From positions 18,456 through 82,455 of the forward strand of contig JBBQWQ010000033.1 of NCBI GenBank assembly GCA_038210445.1: a stretch of DNA of 64,000 nucleotides. Reading direction: 5' to 3'. This stretch comes from JABFRG01 sp038210445. Lineage in GTDB: Bacteria > Myxococcota_A > Polyangia > Polyangiales > Polyangiaceae. A program made the translations under genes and the position numbers. This document shows positions 1 to 8,481 of this stretch, in pieces. The notes beneath the pieces were generated by a model that worked only from the letters and a program-made list of their open reading frames with translations, was not told where the DNA came from and did no database searches. Numbering within the stretch: the stretch's first letter is position 1; every line of letters starts with the position of its first letter.

Positions 1-438
1 TCGTCGCCGGCCCAGGCAGGCGTGCCCTCGACCTTCGCTGCGCCCTCGTCGACCGGCGGCGCCGCCGCTGCCGATCGCCCCTGGATGTGCGACGCCGAGT
101 ACGCCAGTGAGTACCGCAACCACGCGAGCGCACTGCTTGCCAGTGGATCGTGCGGCGCCCGCGGCATCAAGCGCGACCACACCGCCAGCGGCGTTCGCAC
201 TCTCGACTGTCGCGATCCCGAAGGTCGTCGTGAGGGCTTCTCCGTCATCGCCAGCAACGGCGGTATCGTGCGCGTCGACGAAGACGTGCAGGGGCACGCC
301 AAGCGCATCGTCAAGTATCACCCCAACGGCAAACCCAGCGTTATCCGCGCCTTCAACGTCGACGACCAGACCGTGGCCTGTACGCGCTTCTACGGCGCCG
401 ACGGCGCCGAGCAGCCGGGCAACCACTGGGGACCGTAG
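1..438 (+). CDS. Hypothetical protein, 5' end outside window
   Basis: The frame is open from base 1, so the gene probably begins upstream; a GTG at 22 is the first possible start inside the window. The visible part has an Ala/Ser/Pro-rich linker and then a compact domain of about 110 residues with three cysteines and the phrase VKYHPNGKPSVIRAF, which resembles short beta-hairpin repeats of secreted proteins. I do not recognise a family. The linker suggests an exported or lipid-anchored protein whose signal peptide is cut off. The next gene converges on it 37 bp away. Confidence 0.55.
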   Translation, partial: SSPAQAGVPSTFAAPSSTGGAAAADRPWMCDAEYASEYRNHASALLASGSCGARGIKRDHTASGVRTLDCRDPEGRREGFSVIASNGGIVRVDEDVQGHAKRIVKYHPNGKPSVIRAFNVDDQTVACTRFYGADGAEQPGNHWGP

Positions 439-475
439 GCGGCGAGGGCTCGCCGCGCCGCCGTCGTTTCTCGAG

Positions 476-1135
476 CTACGGCTTGGTGGGCGTGACGTGA
501 ACTTTGGTGCTGCCGGCGAGGCGAAGCGGCACCGAGATGCCGATAAGGATGAGGCCGATGACCAAGGTGGTGATCGAGGCGGTGACGACGGGGCGGATGG
601 GATCGTCGTCGCGTGCGTTGTTGGTGGCGCCGGTTCCGAAGAGCACGGCGGTGGTTCCGGCGCCGAGGACCAGCGCGCCCGCGCCTGCGAGCACCAGCGC
701 GAAGCCCGCGCCGTCGGCGAAGGGCGAGCCCGGCTCCACCCTGATGCGATAAGGGCCGCCGGTCTTCGGGAGCACGAAGGGGCTGGGCGAAACGCCGGTG
801 CCGCCCACCTGATACGTCCTTCCGCGCGCCAGCATGGTGTCGCAGGCGCCGGCGCAGAGGACCGCGGCGCCTTCGGCGTCGAGCGCACCTCCAAGGCGAC
901 GCTCCGGTGGCTGCTCGAGGACGATGTGCGGCGCGCCCGGCTCGAAGCGCACGAGCACACCGGCCTCCGCGTCCGTCGCGGCCCCTGCATCTGCAATCGT
1001 CACGGCCGGGCCGCCATCAGGCGGTGGTGAGGGTGAGCCGGCGTCGGCGTCGTCATCCGCGCGTGCGGTGAATGGGCTCGCCGCCACCACGAGGCCGAGC
1101 GCTGCGCCCAGAGAGATCGAAAGAAAGCTACGCAT
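476..1135 (-). CDS. Exported/membrane hypothetical protein
   Basis: This 219-residue protein starts at MRSFLSISLGAALG, chosen over an upstream ATG because it places a clean signal peptide ending near TARADDD at the N-terminus. A Ser/Pro/Asp-rich linker follows, then a globular part with CAGACDTM (two cysteines), and two hydrophobic segments near the C-terminus (GFALVLAGAGALVLG and ITTLVIGLILIGISV). Myxobacteria have many such PEGA-like or DUF proteins with an exported N-terminus and C-terminal membrane pair. No specific function can be assigned. Confidence 0.7.
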   Translation of the reverse strand: MRSFLSISLGAALGLVVAASPFTARADDDADAGSPSPPPDGGPAVTIADAGAATDAEAGVLVRFEPGAPHIVLEQPPERRLGGALDAEGAAVLCAGACDTMLARGRTYQVGGTGVSPSPFVLPKTGGPYRIRVEPGSPFADGAGFALVLAGAGALVLGAGTTAVLFGTGATNNARDDDPIRPVVTASITTLVIGLILIGISVPLRLAGSTKVHVTPTKP

Positions 1136-1201
1136 CGCCAGAGTGTAGCCAACCCGTGCGTGCCGCGCCCGCACGCCGGCCCTCCATCGCTCCCGCCACC
1201 T

Positions 1202-2914
1202 TCAAGGGCGAATCGACGTGCCCACCCCGCTCTGGATCTGCACCTCGCGGGCGAAGATACGGCGCACGATGGCGATGGCGCATGCGTAGGTGCTGTCGAC
1301 ACCGAAGTAGCTGAGGCTCTTCGAGAGCAGCGACTGCCGCCGCGAATAGGGCGTATCGGAAGCGTAGTGGAGAATGCCGACGTCGAAGGGTGTGGAGGGC
1401 GTGAGGTGGATGATCTCGCCGTAGGGCACCCGGGTGGGGTTCACCAGCTCGTACACCGCCGAGAGGAAGGGTCCGGCCTCCATTTCGAGCACCGTGTAGC
1501 CCTCCTGGTAGAAGCCGCTCATGTACTCCTTGTTCTGGAGAAAGGCGCTGCGGACCGTGAGCGCACGCTGGCTGTCGAACACGCTGCCGTGCACCAGATA
1601 GGGCATGACGTCGTGGGCGCTGAAGACGTTCTTGAAGAGGAACGTGTTGCGCGAGTGCTCGTCGAACACCGTGCCCGAGATCATCACGTCGCCCACCCGG
1701 CCGTTGAGGGTGGCGGCCTTGCCCATGACGTGAATCCCGCGAATCTCGCCCACCCCCTGGCCCACCCGCGAGAGCAGATGGTAGGCGGCCATGCCCAGCG
1801 GGTAGTCGATGTTGATGATCACCGCGTCGCTCTTCTTGAGCTTGTCGAGCCCGCGCACGTCGAGCCGCGGGTCGATGTGTGCATGATCCATCTTCTTGAT
1901 CTCGAAGATCTGGGCGTCGACGTCGATGTGCCCCGGCTCCGATAGGTGCAAGAGCCCGCCCTTGGCCTCGAAGTCGCGCACCTCTTGCATGCGATCGCTT
2001 CTGGCGTGGATGTACCCGCGCAGGCAGTAGTAGAGAATCGAGAGGCGCTTGGCCTCGTCCTTGGCGCTCTCTGCGCTCTTGAGCTCCGCCCCCAGGCCCT
2101 CGTGGTCCTCCTTCTTCACCCAGCTGCTGATGGGCCCGAGGTGGGCCCGGGTGTAGCCGCCGAGCAAGTTGGCGATGGCGTGGGTGTTGGAGGAAATGAA
2201 GTACACCGGCGGCCGGCGCGGCGGGGCCTTGCGAATGTAAGTAGGTTCCACGCCGCCCCACCAGCGCTGCGCGGCGCGCTGGTACTGCGAGTAAGAAGCC
2301 GAGAGCATGCGCAGCTTGAGGCGCAGCGGGCGGGCGATAATCTCGCGAATGCCATGCTCGAAGGCCTTCTTCGACCCGAAGGCCGCCGCCAGTCGGGGCA
2401 CGTCTTCCACCGCGATGCCGAGGAGCCGCGCCAGCTCGGCCGCCTTGGGCACCACGCCTCGGGGGGCGTCCTGCAAGCAGGCGTGCATCTTGTTCCACTC
2501 GATCTGGTAGGCGGTGACGATGGGCACCAGATCGTCGATGTCGCTGGCGCTGGCAATGAACACCGCCAGAGTGGTGTGGCCGTCGAAGCGAAGCGGGCGG
2601 CGGCGGCCGCGGGTGCGCTCAACGCGCCATTTGCGCACGTCGTAGCCGGCGGCCTCGAAGAGCTCGTGCGACTGACCGAGGATGAGCCGCTCGGTCTGCG
2701 CGATGCTCTCGGGCAGCCGACCCGCGGCGTAGGCGAAAGCGGCGAGGTCGGGCGTGGGGCTCAGCGCCCCTTCGTGCAGCGTCGACTTGCTGTAGGCATG
2801 CGCCTCTTCGAAGGTGCGAACTTCTACGTCGCCGGTGGACCGCAAGAGCGAGTAGTAGGTGCGGGTGTAGAGGTCGAGTTCGACGTTGTGATCGACGGGG
2901 ATCTCGCGTTTCAT
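1202..2914 (-). CDS. Large hypothetical protein with nucleoside-phosphorylase-like C-terminal half
   Basis: This is a 570-residue soluble protein starting at MKREIPVDHNVELDLYTRTY; the longer upstream reading would run into the divergent gene at 2963. The N-terminal half is helical and unlike anything I know. The C-terminal half has phosphorylase-like features: INIDYPLGMAAYHLL, then GRVGDVMISGTVFDEHS, and LEMEAGPFLSAVYE, which resembles the DMEA signature of the PNP/UDP phosphorylase superfamily. No signal peptide or membrane segment is visible. A nucleoside- or nucleotide-binding role is an inference from these short motifs only. The gene is divergent from a TIP30-like oxidoreductase with a 48 bp gap. 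Confidence 0.75.
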   Translation of the reverse strand: MKREIPVDHNVELDLYTRTYYSLLRSTGDVEVRTFEEAHAYSKSTLHEGALSPTPDLAAFAYAAGRLPESIAQTERLILGQSHELFEAAGYDVRKWRVERTRGRRRPLRFDGHTTLAVFIASASDIDDLVPIVTAYQIEWNKMHACLQDAPRGVVPKAAELARLLGIAVEDVPRLAAAFGSKKAFEHGIREIIARPLRLKLRMLSASYSQYQRAAQRWWGGVEPTYIRKAPPRRPPVYFISSNTHAIANLLGGYTRAHLGPISSWVKKEDHEGLGAELKSAESAKDEAKRLSILYYCLRGYIHARSDRMQEVRDFEAKGGLLHLSEPGHIDVDAQIFEIKKMDHAHIDPRLDVRGLDKLKKSDAVIINIDYPLGMAAYHLLSRVGQGVGEIRGIHVMGKAATLNGRVGDVMISGTVFDEHSRNTFLFKNVFSAHDVMPYLVHGSVFDSQRALTVRSAFLQNKEYMSGFYQEGYTVLEMEAGPFLSAVYELVNPTRVPYGEIIHLTPSTPFDVGILHYASDTPYSRRQSLLSKSLSYFGVDSTYACAIAIVRRIFAREVQIQSGVGTSIRP

Positions 2915-2962
2915 GAGTCCGGCGGAATCTACCGCGTTTCGAGCCGCTTTTGCGGAGAGAAC

Positions 2963-3643
2963 ATGCAGGCAATCATCGCCGGTGCAACGGGCCTGGTGGG
3001 CGGGAAGATTCTCGAGCTCCTGCTGGCCGACCCCGCCTACGAGAAGGTGCACGCGCTGGTGCGCCGGGCTCCGGCCAGTGCCGCCGATGGCAAGCTCGCT
3101 TCGCAGGTGGTCGACTTCGACGCCCTCGCAGCCCAGGATGAGGCGGCGGTGCTGGCCCTCCCGGAGGTGGACCAGGTATTCATTGCGCTCGGCACCACCA
3201 TCAAGAAGGCTGGCTCGCAGGAGGCCTTCCGCAAGGTCGATTTCGGCTACGTGGTGGCGGTGGCCCGCGCGGCTCGGGCCCGCGGAGCCCGGCGCGTGGG
3301 GCTGGTGAGCTCGCTGGGGGCAGCCGCCGATTCAAGTGTATTTTACAACCGTACAAAGGGCGAAGCCGAAGACGTGCTGAGAGGCCTGGGCTACGACGCC
3401 ACGGTGTTGGCCCGCCCTTCCATCCTCGACGGCTCTCGAAAGGAGAGCCGCCCGGGTGAGCGGGTCGGCATCGCAGTAGGCAACGCGCTCTCCTTCGTGC
3501 TGGTGGGCAGCCTCCGCAAATATCGACCGATTCCCATCGAGCGCGTGGCGCGTGGGCTCGTCCGCGCGGTGAACGACGACGCCCTGCGGGGGACGATCGT
3601 CCTCGAGTCCGACGAGCTGTCGATCCTCGGTCGACCGCAGTAG
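2963..3643 (+). CDS. NAD(P)-binding oxidoreductase, TIP30/HTATIP2-like atypical SDR
   Basis: This 226-residue protein begins MQAIIAGATGLVGGKILELLL, with the glycine-rich Rossmann motif GATGLVG at residues 7-13. The phrases VFIALGTTIKKAGSQEAFRKVDF and VGLVSSLGAAADSSVFYNRTKGEAE match the atypical short-chain dehydrogenase group typified by TIP30/HTATIP2 and YwnB-like proteins, with the Tyr-x-x-x-Lys pair at YNRTK. The substrate is unknown. The start is the only ATG that puts the Rossmann fold at the N-terminus; the open frame extends far upstream but only antisense to the neighbour. A copy of the dispersed TGYA-N3-TRCA palindrome lies in the gene at 3337-3347 and gives the GTA-TTT-TAC codons. 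Confidence 0.85.
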   Translation: MQAIIAGATGLVGGKILELLLADPAYEKVHALVRRAPASAADGKLASQVVDFDALAAQDEAAVLALPEVDQVFIALGTTIKKAGSQEAFRKVDFGYVVAVARAARARGARRVGLVSSLGAAADSSVFYNRTKGEAEDVLRGLGYDATVLARPSILDGSRKESRPGERVGIAVGNALSFVLVGSLRKYRPIPIERVARGLVRAVNDDALRGTIVLESDELSILGRPQ

Positions 3644-3730
3644 CCGGGAAATATCCAGCGCTTTCGAGGGTGCGCTGCGGAAAGCGCACTCGACTTGCAC
3701 GCAGTGCCATAATGCGCTTCACTGCATGCC

Positions 3731-5641
3731 GTGAAGAGCGTATCGATCCTCCTGCTGGTCCTCGCCTGCGCATGCTCCAGCGCTGGGCCCACCTTCACAG
3801 CGGCGCCGCGCGCGGAAGGTGTGCGTGGGCCGCGCACCGCCAGCTGCGACGAGCTCGACCCCACCCGCTGTCAGCTGCCGTTTCCCTCGAATCGCTTCGC
3901 GCGGCCCGACCCCTCGAGCCCCACCGGCCTTCGCGTGAAGCTCAGTCTCGAGGGCTTCGGCCTTCCGGGTGACGACACGAGCTTCTCCGATCGCGCCGAC
4001 GGATTTTCGCGCGTGTCGCCGGTGGCCTTCGGCCTTGCTGGGCGCGTGCGCGAGGAGGATGCGCAGAAAGCCATGGTGCTGGTAGCGGCCACGCCGGGCC
4101 AGCCCGACTACGGCCAGGTGGTTCCGCTCAAGGTCGAGGCGGTGGCGGAGACCGACGACGTCGAGACGCTTCTCCTCGGGCACCCGCTGCACCTCCTCTC
4201 GGCTGCCACCGACTACGTGGCGGTGGTGACCGATGCGCTGCGTACAAGCGACGGAAAGCCGGTTGCCCGGCCGCATATGGTGGGCGTCGCGTTGGGGGTC
4301 GAAGCCGCCCAGTCGCAGGAAGAAGCGGACCTCGGCGGCTACCACGCACCCACCCGCACGGCGCTCGCCAAGGCGGGCATTGCCGCAGATCACGTGGTGC
4401 GCGTCACCGAGTTCACCACCCGCAGCGCCGGCGACACCGTGCGCCGCCTGCGCAAGATGCGCGAGATCGTCACCGCCGCCACCCGAGCCGGCACCGTGAC
4501 CGCCACCGTCGAGAAGGTGGAGTCGGGCACCAATCCCTCGGTGGAGCTGGTGGCCTACGGGCACTTCGAGGGCGTGCCCTCGTTTCTCGGCAAGAACCAG
4601 CAGCTCTCCCTCGACGAGAGCGGCATGCCCATCCAGACGGGCGTGCAGAATGCACCTTTTCGCGTGTCGGTACCCAAAGGCGCCGGCGACTACCACGTTC
4701 TGCTCTTCGGGCATGGCGCCGGCGGTTCCTACAAGGACGGCTCCTTCGACGAGCCGCTCGCCAGCATCGGTCTCGGCAAGGGCAGCTACGAGTTCGACGG
4801 CTGGACCGGCGACACGTTGATTCCCACCGTGGGCAACTTCCGCCGCGCGTTCTCTGCGGTCGCCTCCTCCACCGCGCGCCTCATGCAGTCGCTCGCCAGT
4901 GGCGCCGCTCTCGACGCAAGCCTCGCGCTCTCGTTGGGCGATACCCTTTCAGCGCCGGAGCTCGCCGGTCGCGAGAACCCGGCCAAAGGGCGCCGGCCCG
5001 ACATGTCCATCAAGGTCTGGGGCGGCGGATCCATGGGCGGCATCATGGGCGGCGTCATGAGCGCGGTCGACCCCGAGCTGCGATACGCCCTCTTGAACGT
5101 GCCCGGCGGGGGCTGGACGCACTTTCTTCCGCACTCCGCCTTCTACGACGCCGGCAAGTTCATCATTCGCGGCGCCTACGGAAGCGTCTTCGACGCGCGC
5201 CTCGCCCTGGCCATGACCCAGGGCGCCTGGGACGACGTCGACGGCGCGGTGGGCGCGGGCGCGCCGGCCGAAAGGCGCCCCACCATTCTCATCCAGGAGA
5301 GCATCGACGATCCCATCGTGCCCAACATCGGCACCAACCTGCTGGCCTCGGCGGTCGGTGCGTCGCTGGTGGGCGGCGTCATTCAAGACATTCCCGGGCT
5401 ACCTAGGCAAAGCTCGCTGGCCGGTGGCAATGGCATCGTTCAGTTCCGTGTACCCTTCACCAGTCAGGGCGCAGTGCACGGCTTCGCCGACTGCCGCAAC
5501 CCGGGCGGCGAAGCGGCGCGTATGCAGATGACCGACTTTCTCGCGTCGGCCTGGGCAGGCTCACCGCTCATCCGCGTGCCCGACGTGTGTCCTGGCGGCA
5601 CCTGCGATTTCGCCGGGCAGTGGACCCGCGACTGCGACTAA
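3731..5641 (+). CDS. Alpha/beta-hydrolase-like lipoprotein
   Basis: This 636-residue protein has a GTG start. The N-terminus KSVSILLLVLACACSS is a lipoprotein signal (Cys near residue 15). The central part has LLFGHGAGGSYKDG, resembling an oxyanion-hole segment of alpha/beta hydrolases, and later VWGGGSMGGIMGGVM, which fits a G-x-S-x-G nucleophile elbow around residue 435. Near the C-terminus an Asp in ESIDDPIVP and a His in GAVHGFADC fit the remaining triad. It is longer than a single hydrolase domain, with about 300 residues of beta-rich sequence before the catalytic part. It resembles large secreted myxobacterial esterases or lipases; the substrate is unknown. It is probably monocistronic. 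Confidence 0.75.
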   Translation: MKSVSILLLVLACACSSAGPTFTAAPRAEGVRGPRTASCDELDPTRCQLPFPSNRFARPDPSSPTGLRVKLSLEGFGLPGDDTSFSDRADGFSRVSPVAFGLAGRVREEDAQKAMVLVAATPGQPDYGQVVPLKVEAVAETDDVETLLLGHPLHLLSAATDYVAVVTDALRTSDGKPVARPHMVGVALGVEAAQSQEEADLGGYHAPTRTALAKAGIAADHVVRVTEFTTRSAGDTVRRLRKMREIVTAATRAGTVTATVEKVESGTNPSVELVAYGHFEGVPSFLGKNQQLSLDESGMPIQTGVQNAPFRVSVPKGAGDYHVLLFGHGAGGSYKDGSFDEPLASIGLGKGSYEFDGWTGDTLIPTVGNFRRAFSAVASSTARLMQSLASGAALDASLALSLGDTLSAPELAGRENPAKGRRPDMSIKVWGGGSMGGIMGGVMSAVDPELRYALLNVPGGGWTHFLPHSAFYDAGKFIIRGAYGSVFDARLALAMTQGAWDDVDGAVGAGAPAERRPTILIQESIDDPIVPNIGTNLLASAVGASLVGGVIQDIPGLPRQSSLAGGNGIVQFRVPFTSQGAVHGFADCRNPGGEAARMQMTDFLASAWAGSPLIRVPDVCPGGTCDFAGQWTRDCD

Positions 5642-5662
5642 GGCGTTGGCCTCCCGAAGGAC

Positions 5663-6565
5663 CTACTCGCCGCCCAATGCCTCTTCGACCAGCGCGCGCG
5701 CTTCGGCGAGCCGCCGCTCTTCTTCGGGCGTACGCTTGCGGACGGTGACGACGACGTTCTCGTCCTTGGTCTTCTTCCCGAAGAGCCGCGAGAGCATGCC
5801 CTTGGGCTTGCCGAATTCGAACACGCCATCGGCCAGGAGCTCCGGCGCGCTGGCGAGCTTCTCCAGAATCTCCTCGTTCTGATCGGCCCAGGCGAGGGCC
5901 TCTTCAAAGGCCTCGAGCTGGGTGGGCTCGAGGTACTTTTTGGCCTTCGAGGGCGGGTGATCGAAGCGTCGTACGAAGAGGGCGAGGGCGGCCGCCACCT
6001 CTTCGACGGTGAGCGCCGTGCCCCGGTGCAGCTTCACGCCGCTGCAGCCCTTCATGAACACGTTGGCGCCGTTGGCCAGGAGCACGCCGAAGCCCGAGAG
6101 CACGGCGGCGATCTCGGCGTCGCGGTTGGGGTCTTCGAGCGGCGTATCGGTGTACGCCAGCAGCACGCCGCCGACGCCGCGCGCGATGGCCGTGGTGAGG
6201 CGCACCGGGTTGCGCGCCACGCTGACGTCGAGGGGAATGAGATAGGTCTCGTCGGTCTCGTGGACCGGCGGCAAGAGGGCCGCGCCTTCGGGGCCGCAGG
6301 CGCCGGAGCTGCACGACTTTCCGCCGGCGTCTTCCGCCTCCACGAAGCCCAGCGTGAGGGGCACGTCGTCGGGCAACGGCGAGTGGAAGGCGATGCGCGC
6401 GAGCAGCGTCTCCAGGCCGTCGCCGCTCACCGAGATGGCGTCGGGAAAGAACTCGGCGTTGGGCAGCACCAGCGGCGGGGCTTCGAAGGCTTCGCCATGG
6501 GCGGCAAGGATGCTGGCCATGCGGGCCACGATGAACCGGAGCGAGTCTTCGCTGGGGAGCGCCAT
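5663..6565 (-). CDS. Hypothetical cytoplasmic protein
   Basis: This 300-residue acidic protein starts at MALPSEDSLRFIVARMA; a start 36 bp further upstream is possible but less likely. There is no signal peptide or membrane segment. A Cys pair occurs in GGKSCSSGACGPEG near residue 95, and FMKGCSGVKLHRG follows in the middle. The C-terminal third is charged and probably helical. I do not recognise the family. The gene ends 21 bp from the convergent hydrolase gene, and its other end faces the divergent EEP phosphoesterase gene, so it is likely its own transcription unit. Confidence 0.7.
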   Translation of the reverse strand: MALPSEDSLRFIVARMASILAAHGEAFEAPPLVLPNAEFFPDAISVSGDGLETLLARIAFHSPLPDDVPLTLGFVEAEDAGGKSCSSGACGPEGAALLPPVHETDETYLIPLDVSVARNPVRLTTAIARGVGGVLLAYTDTPLEDPNRDAEIAAVLSGFGVLLANGANVFMKGCSGVKLHRGTALTVEEVAAALALFVRRFDHPPSKAKKYLEPTQLEAFEEALAWADQNEEILEKLASAPELLADGVFEFGKPKGMLSRLFGKKTKDENVVVTVRKRTPEEERRLAEARALVEEALGGE

Positions 6566-6651
6566 GCAAAAGAGCGTAGCACGACCTTCGCGCTCGCCCA
6601 CCTCGCTGCAGCGCGCTCGACGGGCGGGTTTTCCCCGCGTACCGTGGGCTG

Positions 6652-7575
6652 GTGCTGCGCCTTGCCACGTTCAATCTCAAAGACCTCTTCCTTCCCGACG
6701 TTCGTGCTGCCGATCCGGCCTTCGAGGCGAAGCTCTTCGCCGACAAGACCCGCTACGTCGCCGACCGGCTCCTCCGGGCCCAGCCTGACGTGGTGGCGCT
6801 GCAGGAAGTGGGTGAGCCGGCCGCCCTCGACGCGGTGCTGGCGTTGGTGCCGGGCTACGCGGCCGTGGTGGGCACTCCCGACGACCGGGGGATTCGCTGC
6901 GCCGTGCTCTCGCGGCGTCCCATCGTGCGGTCCGCGGTGCACACCACCCGCGCCCTGCCGTTCCCGGTGTTCGTAGAAGGCGATGCGCCGCCCTATGGCA
7001 CCGCCCTTCCGCTCCGGCGGGGCATCGTCGAAGTGGTGGTGACCCACGAGCCCTTTGGCGACGTGCATGTATTCTGCATTCATATGAAGAGCAATCTTCC
7101 GCGCAAACTCCGCAAGCCCACCGGCGAGGACGTGCCCCTGGCCGGCTCGTTTCAGCGGGCCGAGGCCACGGTTCGCAGCACGGTCATTCGCGCGGCAGAA
7201 GCGCTGTACCTGCGGCGCCTGGCCGACGAAGCGGCCTCGCCCCACGTGTGCGTCATGGGCGACCTCAACGACGATCGTCGCTCGCTATCTTTGCGCATTT
7301 TGTACGGCGACCGCGACACCGACCGCGTGCTTCTCTCTGCCATCGAGCGGGTGCCGGAGCACAAGCGGTGGACCACCCTCCACGGCGGGCGCCCTTCGCA
7401 GATCGACCACGTGCTGCTCACGCCGGGCCTTCACGGGTCCATCGTGCGCGCCGACGTGCTCAACGAAGATCTCCGCGATCACGGTCCGCCGGTGAAAGAC
7501 GCGCCGCGCACGCCCGACTCCGACCACGCCCTCTACTGGGTCGATCTGGGCGAGCCGTCGCCCCCGTCTTCCTAG
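6652..7575 (+). CDS. Endonuclease/exonuclease/phosphatase (EEP) family protein
   Basis: This 307-residue protein has a GTG start. Motifs of the EEP (DNase I-like) metallo-phosphoesterase fold appear in order: LATFNLKDLF (metal-binding Asn), PDVVALQEVG (catalytic Glu around residue 50), FCIHMKS (His-x-Lys region), VCVMGDLNDD (GDLND with the metal-binding Asp and Asn), RPSQIDHVLL (IDHVL) and TPDSDHALYW (S-DH). The full motif set makes the fold certain. The substrate could be DNA, a phosphoinositide or a sphingolipid, and cannot be told from sequence. No signal peptide is visible, so it is probably cytoplasmic. Confidence 0.88.
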   Translation: MLRLATFNLKDLFLPDVRAADPAFEAKLFADKTRYVADRLLRAQPDVVALQEVGEPAALDAVLALVPGYAAVVGTPDDRGIRCAVLSRRPIVRSAVHTTRALPFPVFVEGDAPPYGTALPLRRGIVEVVVTHEPFGDVHVFCIHMKSNLPRKLRKPTGEDVPLAGSFQRAEATVRSTVIRAAEALYLRRLADEAASPHVCVMGDLNDDRRSLSLRILYGDRDTDRVLLSAIERVPEHKRWTTLHGGRPSQIDHVLLTPGLHGSIVRADVLNEDLRDHGPPVKDAPRTPDSDHALYWVDLGEPSPPSS

Positions 7576-7598
7576 GTAAATGGAGGGCAGGCCTCGTC

Positions 7599-8447
7599 TC
7601 ACTCGCGCAGGGAAGCGTCGAAGAAGGCCAACGCCTCGTCGAGATACACGGCGTGCGCGCCGTGACCGAGTGGATGCGGCGCGCGTCTCACCGGCCACTG
7701 CGCCGCCTCGAAGGTGAGCGCGAGGGCCTTGGCTCCCCCCGGGCTCTCCGCGTCGTAGAGCCCGTAGCCCACGTACACCGGCCGCCGCGTGCGCCCCGCC
7801 TGCACCGTCAGACCCCCGGGCGCGCCTCCGGAGATGGCCGCGTAGGCGTCGACCGGGAACCCCAGACGATCGCAGTCGCCCCGCAGCGCGAGCGCGGAGA
7901 GGAAGTACGCGCCGTTCGACGAGCCGGCCAGGTAGGTGCGCGCGAAGGGGGCGCCATTCTGCGCCTCGAGCTCCTTCTTCAGGGTGCGCCACCGGGCCAC
8001 GAGCGCGTCCACCGTCTTCGTGTGGGCCTCCGGCGCCGTGGGCCATGCCCACCAGGTGCGTGCGAACGTCGGTCCGAGCCCCACGCGCCCGCGCGGGATG
8101 AGGGCGGTGATGCCTGCCCGCTCGGAGGCTTCGCGCACGGCGCCTTCGACGGTGGTCTTTTGCAGGCTCTCCCGCTCCGGCGGCACGATGCCGTGCAGGT
8201 ACACGAGCAGCGTGCGATCGCCGGGCTTGCCCGGGACATAACAGGCGTCTTCCTCCAGCCCCCGCACGCCGTCGACGCACCATTCGGTGCGCACGTCGAC
8301 CAGCTCGCGATGGGCCACGGTGGCCGTGGGGGCTTCCGCCTCGACGCGGGCTACCGGCGACGCGCTGCGGGCGGCCGCAGGGGCCGGCTCGGAGCGCGCG
8401 GTGGCGCACGCGGCGACGAGCGAGAGCACGATGCCGACGCGAAGCAT
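7599..8447 (-). CDS. Alpha/beta hydrolase lipoprotein
   Basis: This 282-residue protein starts MLRVGIVLSLVAACATAR, a lipoprotein signal with Cys near residue 14 followed by an Ala/Pro/Glu linker. The mature part has LLVYLHGIVPPERE (HG near the oxyanion hole), TYLAGSSNGAYFLSAL (G-S-S-N-G nucleophile elbow), AAISGGAPGG and HPLGHGAHAVYLDEALAFF, where the last His fits the triad. The overall plan resembles esterase-D/PHB-depolymerase-type enzymes. It is probably anchored in the envelope; its substrate is unknown. It converges with the EEP gene 23 bp away and lies 34 bp downstream of the gpsA-like gene on the same strand. Confidence 0.8.
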   Translation of the reverse strand: MLRVGIVLSLVAACATARSEPAPAAARSASPVARVEAEAPTATVAHRELVDVRTEWCVDGVRGLEEDACYVPGKPGDRTLLVYLHGIVPPERESLQKTTVEGAVREASERAGITALIPRGRVGLGPTFARTWWAWPTAPEAHTKTVDALVARWRTLKKELEAQNGAPFARTYLAGSSNGAYFLSALALRGDCDRLGFPVDAYAAISGGAPGGLTVQAGRTRRPVYVGYGLYDAESPGGAKALALTFEAAQWPVRRAPHPLGHGAHAVYLDEALAFFDASLRE

Positions 8448-8481
8448 GGCTGGGCAGCGTACACCGGCGCGGGCAGGACCG

